A stretch of DNA of 36,396 nucleotides from Lachnospiraceae bacterium (GCA_017544405.1 JAFYEE010000047.1:1-36396), one strand, 5' to 3'; shown: positions 15,866 through 24,168, counted from the stretch's first letter. Notes: generated from the letters alone by a model not told the origin. Numbers and translations: made by a program.

Positions 15866-16801
15866 TCAGAAACAGTTTTTCTCGTCCTTCAGATAGATGG
15901 GACGGGCTTTTACTTCCATGTAGGTTTTGGCCATGTACTGTCCGAGGATCCCGGTACAGAAGAACTGGATCCCGCTGATGAACAGGATGATGCAGACCAT
16001 GCTCGGCCAGCCGGAGACCGGATCGCCGAAGAGAAGCTTTCGGACAATGATAAAGATGACCATGACAAAGGCCAGGATACAGAAGGTGACACCGATGACG
16101 GAACTGAAGACCAGCGGCGCCGTAGAAAAGGCGGTCATCCCCTCGATGGAATACTTGAAGAGCTTCCAGAAGCTCCACTTGGTCGAGCCGGCGGAGCGGT
16201 CCACATTTTCATATTCCAGCCATTTGGTCTTGAAGCCGACCCAGCCGAAGATTCCCTTCGTGAAGCGGTTGTACTCCCCCATGGACAGGATGGCGTCCAC
16301 CATCTGGCGGGTCATGAGCCGGTAGTCCCGCGCGCCGTCCATCATCTCCGTCTGGGAGATCTTGCGCATGATCCGGTAGAAAAGCCGCGCGAACAGGCTG
16401 CGAATCGGCGGCTCGCCCTTGCGGGTGACGCGGCGGGTGGCCACGGAGTCGTAGCCCTCCTCCAGGGCAGCGAACATATCGGGCAGCAGGGAAGGCGGAT
16501 CCTGCAGATCCACATCCATGATGACGACATACTCCCCCCTGGCATTCTGGAGCCCTGCGTACATCGCGGCTTCCTTGCCGAAATTGCGGGAGAAGCTGAT
16601 CAGGTGAACTCTGGGGTCGCGCTCATGCAGCGCACGGACCTGTGCCACGGTACCGTCCCGGGAACCGTCGTCGATAAAGAGAAATTCCGGCTCCAGCTCT
16701 TTTTCACGGAAAAAAGGATCGTTTTTGATGATCTCCTCATAGAAGATGGGAACGGTTTCCTCTTCATTGTAGCAGGGCACAATGACTGTAAAAGTATGCA
16801 T
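15866..16801 (-). CDS. Polyprenyl-phosphate glycosyltransferase (GtrB/DPM-like GT2)
   Basis: A 311-residue enzyme that probably loads a sugar from a nucleotide donor onto undecaprenyl phosphate on the cytoplasmic face. The GT2 domain has TVIVPCYNEEET at 5-16, FIDDGSRDGT, FSRNFGKEAAMYAGL and the metal site MDVDLQDPP near residue 95. Then come ARDYRLMTRQMVDAI and the RSAGSTKWSFWKLFKYS motif typical of GtrB. Two C-terminal membrane helices span about 229-250 and 265-288. GAGG lies 8 bases before the ATG. It is the second gene of the epsG operon, directly ahead of the GT-C-like pair that could use its product. Confidence 0.9.
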   Translation of the reverse strand: MHTFTVIVPCYNEEETVPIFYEEIIKNDPFFREKELEPEFLFIDDGSRDGTVAQVRALHERDPRVHLISFSRNFGKEAAMYAGLQNARGEYVVIMDVDLQDPPSLLPDMFAALEEGYDSVATRRVTRKGEPPIRSLFARLFYRIMRKISQTEMMDGARDYRLMTRQMVDAILSMGEYNRFTKGIFGWVGFKTKWLEYENVDRSAGSTKWSFWKLFKYSIEGMTAFSTAPLVFSSVIGVTFCILAFVMVIFIIVRKLLFGDPVSGWPSMVCIILFISGIQFFCTGILGQYMAKTYMEVKARPIYLKDEKNCF

Positions 16802-16810
16802 ATGACAACC

Positions 16811-17935
16811 TCACTGGAAGATCCAATTTCGATAGGGCAGGAGCTTCACTCCTTCATCATACATCTGTAACAGCAGGAATGCAAAATAAAGGGTAAATCC
16901 GGCGATGACGGCCACGCGGACAAGTGTCTTCATCCGTCCCGGCTTCATGCCTTCGGTAAGCTCCGGGATCAGGAAGATCTGCGGGATGATGAAATAGTAC
17001 CCGATGCGCGAGGTGGTCGGGATAAAGCTGCCGCAGAGGTATACGACCAGTCCGAACAGATTCAGCAGTCCGTAGAAGCGAAGGCGGGCCGCCTCCCCCG
17101 GCAGAAACTGCCGGAAGCAGAGCATGCTCAAGACGAGCACGGCAGCGCACCGCAGGATGTTGACATAGGAGATGTCCCCGTTGTCGAAGACGGAGCCCTC
17201 GTAGTAGGGGTAGAATTTAAAGATCAGCCACCGGTAGGCATCCTGCGCGAAGATCAGGCTGAGGACGAAGACGGTGAAGACCGCGCCGCCCACAGGCAGC
17301 ATCCATTTCCGGTAGCGCAGATTGCTCAGGCCCCAGGTGATGAGATAGACCGGCACCACCAGAAGGACGGACTTGTGGAAAAACATGCCGAAGACGATGA
17401 GCAGGAGAAAACGCAGGTAGTCTCTGCGCAGCACAAAGCGGATCGACCACAGCGCGATGGCCAGTGCGAGATAGTACCGGATCGAGTTGAGGCTGTTGAA
17501 ATAAAAGCCTCCCGTCATCAGAAGGAAGAGGGAGAAGGCGTAATATCTTCCCAGATGGCGCAGCGCGAGCATGAAAAAGAGGACCGTCAGAACGGAGAAA
17601 AACGCGAAGACCGGCAGGTAATTGTCATACCCGAAGAGGGCATAGAAGGCCTTCACGATCCACTGCATCCCGAGCTCGAAGGAGACATGCCGGTCCTGCG
17701 CAATGATCCGGAAGCTGTTCCGATAGCCCCAGTAGTCGTTGCCCACGGCGATGCGGCAGGCGGAGACTCCGGTCAGCAGTACATAGATCCCGATCATGGA
17801 GATCCGGTTGAAGCGCTCCTGCCGGGTGATCCCGGCGGTGGAGGGCAGAGTATTCAGTTCCCGATTGTCGATCTGCATGGCTATGGCCAGAACCAGTACG
17901 GTCAGGCAGACATAGACCAGAGCGGTTGCTTCCAT
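16811..17935 (-). CDS. epsG: EpsG-family polysaccharide polymerase-like protein
   Basis: A 374-residue membrane protein with about ten membrane helices. The N-terminal cytoplasmic loop and the block CRIAVGNDYWGYRNSF, followed by FELGMQWIVKAFYALFGYDNYLPVFAFFSVLTV, are typical of the EpsG family, thought to act as Wzy-like polymerases in exopolysaccharide synthesis. The motif FNSLNSIRYYLALAIALWS and the later FGMFFHKSVLLVVPVYL also fit. I chose the ATG at 17935 with GGAGG four bases upstream; an ATG 30 bases further upstream lacks a ribosome site. It is the first gene of a four-gene minus-strand operon (epsG, gtrB-like, two GT-C-like halves), with a promoter at 18012-18040. Confidence 0.83.
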   Translation of the reverse strand: MEATALVYVCLTVLVLAIAMQIDNRELNTLPSTAGITRQERFNRISMIGIYVLLTGVSACRIAVGNDYWGYRNSFRIIAQDRHVSFELGMQWIVKAFYALFGYDNYLPVFAFFSVLTVLFFMLALRHLGRYYAFSLFLLMTGGFYFNSLNSIRYYLALAIALWSIRFVLRRDYLRFLLLIVFGMFFHKSVLLVVPVYLITWGLSNLRYRKWMLPVGGAVFTVFVLSLIFAQDAYRWLIFKFYPYYEGSVFDNGDISYVNILRCAAVLVLSMLCFRQFLPGEAARLRFYGLLNLFGLVVYLCGSFIPTTSRIGYYFIIPQIFLIPELTEGMKPGRMKTLVRVAVIAGFTLYFAFLLLQMYDEGVKLLPYRNWIFQ

Positions 17936-17988
17936 CGCGCCTCCGGCACTCCTGTGGGAATGCATTCTGTAACTTATTTTTGCGCCTT

Positions 17989-18029
17989 CGGGCACCGAAG
18001 ATGCCCGTATCATCATAGCACGGGCACCG
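17989..18029. repeat. Cluster of CGGGCA half-sites over the epsG-operon promoter
   Basis: CGGGCACCG occurs twice in direct orientation, at 17989-17997 and 18021-18029, exactly 32 bases apart (about three helical turns). Between them is an inverted copy, TGCCCGT, at 18002-18008. The inverted copy and the second direct copy give a perfect 7-bp inverted repeat with an 11-base spacer centred on the minus-strand -10 box. The first two copies can also form a 6-bp hairpin in the epsG leader RNA. This looks like an operator, but the regulator is unknown. Confidence 0.55.
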
Positions 18030-18040
18030 TACGAATGCAA
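18012..18040 (-). promoter_or_regulatory. epsG-operon promoter (sigma-A type)
   Basis: On the minus strand TTGCAT (18040-18035) is followed by a 17-base spacer and TATGAT (18017-18012), with a TGC extension directly before the -10. The leader to the epsG ATG is about 70 bases. Confidence 0.75.
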
Positions 18041-18074
18041 AGACCGGAAGAGGGGACGGACGGCAAAGGATGCT

Positions 18075-18103
18075 TTGACCACAGCAGCCGAATATAGTAA
18101 AAT
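18075..18103 (+). promoter_or_regulatory. Promoter of the plus-strand polysaccharide operon
   Basis: TTGACC at 18075-18080, a 17-base spacer and TAAAAT at 18098-18103. The start would be near 18110, about 70 bases before the GTG of the first glycosyltransferase. It is divergent from, and about 35 bases away from, the epsG promoter, so one regulator bound between them could affect both. Confidence 0.78.
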
Positions 18104-18181
18104 GTACTCTGTATGTAACCAATACAGATAACGGAGATACGCAGGGTGCTTCTCAAACGGGGACGCCCTGAGGAGGAATAC

Positions 18182-19174
18182 GTGAATCTGATTTTCACAG
18201 CCTATACGCACGCGCCGAAGGTGCTGGGATCCCAGCAGCTTACCGGCGTCTCCGACGATGTGAAGCGCCGGATCTACGAGAAGAATATACTGGTGGCCCT
18301 TGCTTCCGCCAAGCGCAAGAACCCGGAGGATGAGGTGGCCCTGATCACCACGGACATGCCGGGAGAGCCGCTGGCCGGGGAGCTTTCCCGGGCCGGAGTA
18401 AAGGTGCTGCTCCATCCTTTTGACACCTATGTCATGCCTGAGGATTTCCGCTGGAAGCTCGCTTTTTACAAGCTCTGTGCGCTGACCTGGGCGGCCTCCC
18501 TACCGGAATATGAACGCATTTTGCTGCTCGAGTCCGATACCCTGACCATGGAGCCCTACGGGGATCTGTGGAAGGAGGCGGATGAGGGGTTGATGCTCTT
18601 TCCGCTGGGGCATACCTGGTCGCACCCGGACCGTCAGCCGATCCGCGAGACCTACCGGATCTTGTTCCCGCAGGAGGAGGACCTGGACCCCGCGGGCAGG
18701 ACGGAGCCTCTAAACGACCCGATCCAGTATGGCGGGGAATTTGTCTGCGGACGCAGGGAACAGATGACGGATTTTACCGAAATCTGTCTGCAATTATATC
18801 AGCGGATCCTGCAGGCCGGAGACCGGATCCCGAAGGAGATCGGGGATGAATGCATTCTGTCCGTCGCAGCGGGGATCTATAACCGAAAGCTGCGGGTGCG
18901 CGATGCCTGCGCTTATGTGTACCGTTACTGGACGGATGCCTTTTATCTGGTAGCGACGAATACTTTCCAAAATCCGGTCTGTATCTGGCATCTGCCGGCG
19001 GAGAAGGACCGCGGGATGCTCTATCTGTATGCGTACTATCGCAGGCACGGAGACTTTCCGCCGAAGGAAAAGGTCGCGCGCGTCCTGGGAATGCCCGGGA
19101 AAAAGCGCCCGCTTCGGCTTCAGACGCTGATGATCCGGTATCTGAGAAAGAGGAGCCATGCAGGAAAAGATTAG
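18182..19174 (+). CDS. Glycosyltransferase, GT8-like GT-A fold
   Basis: A 330-residue probable glycosyltransferase, first gene of the plus-strand polysaccharide operon. The early block FTAYTHAPKVLGSQQLTGVSDD and the central YERILLLESDTLTMEPYGDLW are like GT8 and related enzymes, in which the last phrase normally contains DxD; here it is ESD. Later NDPIQYGGEFVCGRREQM and GDECILS resemble the acceptor side of these families. GTG 18182 was chosen because AGGAGGA lies directly upstream; an extension to 18146 lacks this. It overlaps the next gene by 17 bases. The exact family is uncertain. Confidence 0.72.
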   Translation: MNLIFTAYTHAPKVLGSQQLTGVSDDVKRRIYEKNILVALASAKRKNPEDEVALITTDMPGEPLAGELSRAGVKVLLHPFDTYVMPEDFRWKLAFYKLCALTWAASLPEYERILLLESDTLTMEPYGDLWKEADEGLMLFPLGHTWSHPDRQPIRETYRILFPQEEDLDPAGRTEPLNDPIQYGGEFVCGRREQMTDFTEICLQLYQRILQAGDRIPKEIGDECILSVAAGIYNRKLRVRDACAYVYRYWTDAFYLVATNTFQNPVCIWHLPAEKDRGMLYLYAYYRRHGDFPPKEKVARVLGMPGKKRPLRLQTLMIRYLRKRSHAGKD

Positions 19175-20249
19175 CATCATCCTACCCATCTACAATGTAA
19201 AGCCCTATCTGGACCGGAGCCTTCAGGCGGTGTGCGGACAGACGTATACGAACCTGGAGATCCTGCTGATCGACGACGGATCTACGGACGGAAGCGGGGA
19301 GATCTGCGACGCGTATGCCAGGCAGGATGACCGGATCCGGGTGTACCACAAGGAGAACGGAGGATCCAGCACTGCGCGGAACCTGGGCATCGAGAAGGCG
19401 ACCGGCGCGTATGTCGGCTTTCTGGACTCCGATGACTGGGCCGAGCCGGATATGTACGAGACCCTGTACCTTGGCCTGAGTGCCCATCCGGACTGTACGG
19501 TTGCCCAGATGATGAGCCGGGACTTCGACGCGGACGGGAATCTGGTCAAGGGGCCCTACAAGGAGGGCGGAGGAAGCTATGAGCAGACCCCGGAGGAATA
19601 CTTCCGGGAGCTGATGCTCTACGTCGGGGACAGCTCCTTTTGCACCAAGCTTTTCCGCAGAGAATTCCTGCAGGGGTACCGTTTCAGCGAGCACAGACTG
19701 AATGAGGATTTTGAGCTTCTGCTTCGCATGACACCGGCCCTTGGCCGGATCCTGACGATCGAGAAGCTCGGATACAATATCGAGCTGCGCGCGGGGAGCA
19801 ATACCCGCGGCAAATACAATCCCGTGCTCTATGAGGCCATGATCCGCAACGCGGAGCTGTCCATGGAGATGGCGGAGCAGTATTTTCCGGCGCAGCGGGA
19901 GGCGTCCAGACATTTCTATCAGGTGCAGTGCATGTGGTATCTGCTGCATGTGCCCGTGGAAAAGATGGGGACGCACGAGGAGCTGTACGTGCGCGTCATG
20001 CGGGGAATCCGGCCCATGCGCGGCGAGATCCGTCGAAGCAGACTCCTGCGGAAGGAGTACCGCAAAAATCTGTTACTTCTGACAGCTGTGTCACCGATTC
20101 CGGTGCGCAGACTGCACGGCCTCTGGATGAGGATCCGGGACGGAAGAAAGGAAGAAAATGAAACTGACCGGTCAGGAAAAATTACAGAGAATGGAAGCGT
20201 TCAAGCGTCTGATCAATCTGGCACTGGTGGCGGGCTGCCTGGCACTTGA
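19158..20249 (+). CDS. Glycosyltransferase family 2
   Basis: A 363-residue GT2 enzyme with ISIILPIYNVKPYLDRSL at the N-terminus, LIDDGSTDGSGEICDAYA, KENGGSSTARNLGIEKATG, and the metal site LDSDDWAEPDMYE near residue 95, followed by the acceptor block HRLNEDFELLLRM near 180. This is a classic CpsI/EpsJ-type transferase. The natural end is probably near residue 333 (RIRDGRKEEN); the remaining 30 residues are read out of the next gene in another frame and have a composition unlike the rest. The 92-base overlap this creates is much longer than the ATGA overlaps elsewhere in the locus. Confidence 0.88.
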   Translation: MQEKISIILPIYNVKPYLDRSLQAVCGQTYTNLEILLIDDGSTDGSGEICDAYARQDDRIRVYHKENGGSSTARNLGIEKATGAYVGFLDSDDWAEPDMYETLYLGLSAHPDCTVAQMMSRDFDADGNLVKGPYKEGGGSYEQTPEEYFRELMLYVGDSSFCTKLFRREFLQGYRFSEHRLNEDFELLLRMTPALGRILTIEKLGYNIELRAGSNTRGKYNPVLYEAMIRNAELSMEMAEQYFPAQREASRHFYQVQCMWYLLHVPVEKMGTHEELYVRVMRGIRPMRGEIRRSRLLRKEYRKNLLLLTAVSPIPVRRLHGLWMRIRDGRKEENETDRSGKITENGSVQASDQSGTGGGLPGT

Positions 20250-21684
20250 GATCGCGGTATTTGCCTATCACTGGTACTTCCATTTCCAGCACAGCGTCGT
20301 GGAGGATCTGCGGCATTTCTACTTCTGGGGACATGTCCTGGAGGTCTCCATCTACGGGGTGGTGTTGATCGCCTTTTCCAACATGTACGGCGGGATGCGC
20401 CTGGGGTATCTGAAGAGCGCGGAGCTTGTTTTTTCCCAGATGTTTGCGACCCTGATGGCCTGGTTTTTCATCTATGTCGAGCTTTCCGTCATGGCCTTCC
20501 AGCTTTTCAAACCGCTGTATTTCCTGCATATGATCGCGGAGCAGTTCCTGGTCGTGCTGGTGTATATTTTCCTTGCGGACAAGGTGTACCGGAGTATTTT
20601 TCCGCCGCGGCGGCTTCTGCTGATCTACGGCGAACGGGATCCGAAGGAGCTGATCCGGAAGTTTGAGACGCGTTGGGACAAGTACCGCATCGCGGAGACG
20701 GCCTCGGCAGCCCTCGGGGAGGAAGCGCTCAAGGAGCTGATCCGCACGCAGTTCGAGGAGGGCAACTGCAATGCCGTGGTGATCGGCGACATGACGGAGC
20801 CGCAGCGAAAGCCGCTGATCAAGTTCTGCTATGCCAATTCGATCCGGTTTTATCTGCTGCCCAAGATCTCCGATGTCATTCTGATGGGGGCGGAGGAGCT
20901 GCATGTATTCGACAGCCCGATCCTTCTGACGAGAGAATTCAGCCTGACCATGGAGCAGCGTTTCCTGAAGCGTCTGATCGACATCGTGTGCAGCGTGATC
21001 CTCCTCGTGCTGACCTCTCCCTTCATGCTGCTCACGGCGCTGGCGATCAAGCTCTACGACGGCGGTCCGGTCCTGTACAGGCAGGTGCGTCTGACGAAGG
21101 ATATGCGGGAGTTCCAGATCATGAAATTCCGCTCCATGCGCGTGGATGCGGAGAAGGACGGCGTGGCCCGGCTGGCCAGCAAGGGGGATTCGCGCATCAC
21201 TCCGGTGGGGCGTGTGATCCGCAAGTGCCGTCTGGACGAACTGCCGCAGCTTCTGAATATTTTAAAGGGCGATATGTCCTTTATCGGCCCGCGCCCCGAG
21301 CGCCCCGAGATCATGGCCCAGTACATGGAGATCATGCCGGAATTCGCCTATCGGCTTCGCGTCAAGGCAGGGCTGGCGGGATTTGCCCAGGTATACGGCA
21401 AGTACAATACGACGCCCTATGACAAATTGAAGCTCGATCTGACCTATATCGAGAATTATTCGCTGGTGCTGGATCTGAAGCTGATGCTCCTGACGCTCAA
21501 GGTGCTCTTCTGGCCGGACAGCACGGAGGGTGTGGAATCCGATCAGGTGACGGCGCTGCGGGAACAGGTGGAACGGGAGCGGGCGAGCCGCGACCGGCAA
21601 CGGACAGAACCGGACGGATCCACGGCGGAGACCGGACGGACACCGTCCGAAGCAGAGAAGGAAGGCGGGAACCGGGATGAGTGA
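20158..21684 (+). CDS. Polyprenyl glycosylphosphotransferase (initiating sugar transferase)
   Basis: A 508-residue membrane enzyme that transfers a sugar-1-phosphate to undecaprenyl phosphate, the first step of repeat-unit assembly. The N-terminal half holds about four membrane helices and a Rossmann-like domain (RRLLLIYGERDPKEL). The catalytic domain starts near residue 267 (FLKRLIDIVCSVILLVLTSPFMLLTALAIKLYDGGPVLYRQ), continues with MKFRSMRVDAEKD and contains RLDELPQLLNILKGDMSFIGPRPERP, the hallmark of WbaP/CpsE/WcaJ enzymes. The last 45 residues are charged and probably disordered. GGAAGAAAGG precedes the ATG. It overlaps the previous gene by 92 bases and the next by 8. Confidence 0.93.
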   Translation: MKLTGQEKLQRMEAFKRLINLALVAGCLALEIAVFAYHWYFHFQHSVVEDLRHFYFWGHVLEVSIYGVVLIAFSNMYGGMRLGYLKSAELVFSQMFATLMAWFFIYVELSVMAFQLFKPLYFLHMIAEQFLVVLVYIFLADKVYRSIFPPRRLLLIYGERDPKELIRKFETRWDKYRIAETASAALGEEALKELIRTQFEEGNCNAVVIGDMTEPQRKPLIKFCYANSIRFYLLPKISDVILMGAEELHVFDSPILLTREFSLTMEQRFLKRLIDIVCSVILLVLTSPFMLLTALAIKLYDGGPVLYRQVRLTKDMREFQIMKFRSMRVDAEKDGVARLASKGDSRITPVGRVIRKCRLDELPQLLNILKGDMSFIGPRPERPEIMAQYMEIMPEFAYRLRVKAGLAGFAQVYGKYNTTPYDKLKLDLTYIENYSLVLDLKLMLLTLKVLFWPDSTEGVESDQVTALREQVERERASRDRQRTEPDGSTAETGRTPSEAEKEGGNRDE

Positions 21685-22798
21685 AACCGGGATTTATCGG
21701 GGAAAGGAGCCGGCAGATGAGAGGCTCCTGCTCCTGTGTTATCTCAAGAATCTAAAGCGCCTTGTGGCGTTGATCCTTGCGCTGACGCTGCTCGGCGGAG
21801 GACTCTACTGCCTGCGCTATGTGGTCTTTGCGGAGGATCCCATGTACCGCGCCCAGAGTGATTACCTCGTGCACTATACCGTGCCGTACGAGGGAGACGG
21901 GGATTATTTTGTCAATTACTATACCTGGACCTCCTACCTTCAGTCGGACCGGTTTCTCCGGGAGCTGCGGGAGGAAGTGGGGGCCCTGTATCCGGATTCG
22001 AAGGCGCTCTCGCTGGAGGATGCGCAGCTGGCGCAGTATCTGAGCGCCGAGATCAAGTCGGATATCAATGTCCCCAGCTTCTATGTGACCTGCCGGGATG
22101 CGCAGCTGGCGGAGGAGCTTTCGAAGGGGATCGAGAAGGTATGGACCGGAGCCTACGGAAGTGAACTGATGGGCGTGGATTACATGGAGGTCCTGACAGG
22201 GACCAGAGTGGAGAATGTGTCGGAAGCGCCGCGTATCGCCAGAGCGTTTTTGTTCTCCCTGGTGGTGAGTGCCTTTTTTGTTCATCTGATCTATCTGCTC
22301 CGCGAGACGGCCGCGGACAGTATCTATCTGCCGGTGACCCTGCGCAGAAGATACGGGATCCCGGCGCTGGGAACGATCCACAGCCCGGAGCTTTCCGAGA
22401 ATCTGAAGGCGGTCTATGCGGAGGATGGAAGCGCGCCTGCGGCGGAGCGTCCCGCGGGATCGGAGGAAGAGCTTTCGATCCTCGTGGTGCCCGCGACGGA
22501 TCAGGTGGATTCGGAGGCGGTCTGCAGAGCCCTTCGCGCGGAGAAGGGAGCGGAGGCCTTCCGGTTTGTTCCCATGCCGGCACCGATGCTGGCCCCGGAA
22601 AGTGCGGAGCTTTTGCGCAAAGCGCAGCGGATCCTGCTGGCAGTGCCGGCGGGGGCGCATGTTGGGAAGCCCCTGGAGCGCACCCTGGCCTTTTTTGATA
22701 CGCAGGGGATCCGAGTGGCGGCAGGGCTGCTCTGGGAAGCGGATGAAAAGCTTCTTAAGTGGTATTACAGGATTTCGAGTGAAAGGGATACCGAATGA
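21677..22798 (+). CDS. Wzz/CpsC-like polysaccharide co-polymerase with kinase-like tail
   Basis: A 373-residue protein with the layout of a chain-length regulator: an N-terminal membrane helix at about 29-51, an extracytoplasmic part to about 186, and a second membrane helix at about 187-208 (FLFSLVVSAFFVHLIYLL). From about residue 264 (LSILVVPATDQ) to the end, the protein looks like the C-terminal part of a BY-kinase fold (ILLAVPAGAHVGKPLERTLAFFDTQGIRVAAGLLW), but no Walker A, Walker B or Tyr cluster is visible. It may be a pseudokinase-like partner domain. The ATG overlaps the sugar transferase stop, and the stop overlaps the next gene (ATGA). Confidence 0.78.
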   Translation: MSETGIYRGKEPADERLLLLCYLKNLKRLVALILALTLLGGGLYCLRYVVFAEDPMYRAQSDYLVHYTVPYEGDGDYFVNYYTWTSYLQSDRFLRELREEVGALYPDSKALSLEDAQLAQYLSAEIKSDINVPSFYVTCRDAQLAEELSKGIEKVWTGAYGSELMGVDYMEVLTGTRVENVSEAPRIARAFLFSLVVSAFFVHLIYLLRETAADSIYLPVTLRRRYGIPALGTIHSPELSENLKAVYAEDGSAPAAERPAGSEEELSILVVPATDQVDSEAVCRALRAEKGAEAFRFVPMPAPMLAPESAELLRKAQRILLAVPAGAHVGKPLERTLAFFDTQGIRVAAGLLWEADEKLLKWYYRISSERDTE

Positions 22799-24168
22799 AA
22801 GTCTTGTGGGTATGCAATCTCATATTGCCGGAGATCGCGGAGCAGCTCGGACTGCCCTCCCTCCCCAAGGAGGGATGGATCGAGGGGCTGCTTCACGGCC
22901 TGCTGGAGAGCAAAAACGCACCCGAGATCATGATCGCCTTTCCCGTGCCGAAGGAAGCAGGAGAGACTGCTCCCGGACGCGCAGGAGTCGCCCATCCCGA
23001 AGGGGAGGAAAGCGGCGCTGCAAAAAGGATCCGGCACCGCGGAAAGGCTTACGTGGGCGACACGGAAATCGCCTGGTTTGGCTTCCGGGAGGATACGCAG
23101 CACCCGGAGATCTATCGAAAAGCGCTCGAGCAGGAGATGCGGGATGTGCTGGAGCTGGCGCAGCCGGATATCGTCCACTGCTACGGTACGGAATATCCGC
23201 ACACCCTGGCGATGGCCAGAGCCTTTGGAAAGCCGAACCACCTGCTGATCTCGATCCAGGGCCCGATCAGTATCTATGCGCAGCGGTACATGGCCCATCT
23301 TCCGGAGCGCGTGCGCGGCAATGTATCGTTCCGGGATCTGATCCGGCATGACAGTCTGGCACAGCAGCAGCAGGATTTTCTCCTGCGCGGGGAAAATGAG
23401 AAAAAAGCGCTGACCCTCACCGGTCATGTGGCGGGCCGGACCTTTTTTGACCAGGCGTTGGCGAAGCGCTGGAATCAGATGGCCATCTATCATCTGGCAG
23501 GGGAGACGCTGCGCGGGACCTTCTATGAAGGAAGCTGGGAACGGAGCGAGGCACAGCCGGGGCGGATCTTTATAAGCCAGGGAGATTATCCGATCAAGGG
23601 ACTGCACTATCTGCTGATCGCGGTCGGAGAGCTTCTGCGGGGTGCCGATGCATCGCAGGATCTGCAGATCTATGTCGCCGGGCAGGATATCATCCGCTCG
23701 GATTCCCTGAAGGATCGTCTCAGACGCTCCGCTTATGCGAATTATCTGAGGGAGCTGATCCTGGAGTATGATCTGAAGGAGCGGGTGCATTTCCTCGGAC
23801 GACGGAACGCGGAACAGATGAAGGAGCAGTACCTGAAGGCCAATGTCTATGTATGCTGCTCCGTGTGCGAGAATTCGCCCAATTCGCTGGGGGAGGCGAT
23901 GCTGCTCGGCACGCCGGTGGTGGCGGCCGCGGTCGGCGGGATTCCTTCCATGCTGGGGAGCAACGAAGGGTGGATGTACGACTGCGATGTGGATTCGACT
24001 CTGGATACGATTGTGCAGGGGCTGAAGGATTCTCTGGCAGATGCGCTCTCGCAGCCGGAGGAAGCGGACCGGAGAGCGGCGCGCGCGAAGGAGCGTGCGC
24101 GGATCAATCACGATCCCGTCCGCAACCGTGTACAGCTTGAAGCGATCTACGGGGAGATGTATTCATGA
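22795..24168 (+). CDS. Glycosyltransferase family 4
   Basis: A 457-residue GT-B enzyme. The N-terminal acceptor domain starts MKVLWVCNLILPEIA and contains QPDIVHCYGTEYPHTLAMARAFG. The C-terminal donor domain has FISQGDYPIKGLHYLL, RVHFLGRRNAEQM and the retaining-GT EX7E motif at Glu359/Glu367 (in CENSPNSLGEAMLLGTPVVAA). Residues 51-84 are an Ala/Gly/Glu-rich insertion inside the first domain that I would not expect in the family. It is coupled to both neighbours by ATGA overlaps. The sugar specificity cannot be read. Confidence 0.88.
   Translation: MKVLWVCNLILPEIAEQLGLPSLPKEGWIEGLLHGLLESKNAPEIMIAFPVPKEAGETAPGRAGVAHPEGEESGAAKRIRHRGKAYVGDTEIAWFGFREDTQHPEIYRKALEQEMRDVLELAQPDIVHCYGTEYPHTLAMARAFGKPNHLLISIQGPISIYAQRYMAHLPERVRGNVSFRDLIRHDSLAQQQQDFLLRGENEKKALTLTGHVAGRTFFDQALAKRWNQMAIYHLAGETLRGTFYEGSWERSEAQPGRIFISQGDYPIKGLHYLLIAVGELLRGADASQDLQIYVAGQDIIRSDSLKDRLRRSAYANYLRELILEYDLKERVHFLGRRNAEQMKEQYLKANVYVCCSVCENSPNSLGEAMLLGTPVVAAAVGGIPSMLGSNEGWMYDCDVDSTLDTIVQGLKDSLADALSQPEEADRRAARAKERARINHDPVRNRVQLEAIYGEMYS

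Noticed and set aside
17958..17970. GAATGCATTCTGT in the epsG leader and again at 18848-18860
   Set aside because: A 13-base repeat is expected by chance in a window of this size, and the second copy lies inside a coding region.
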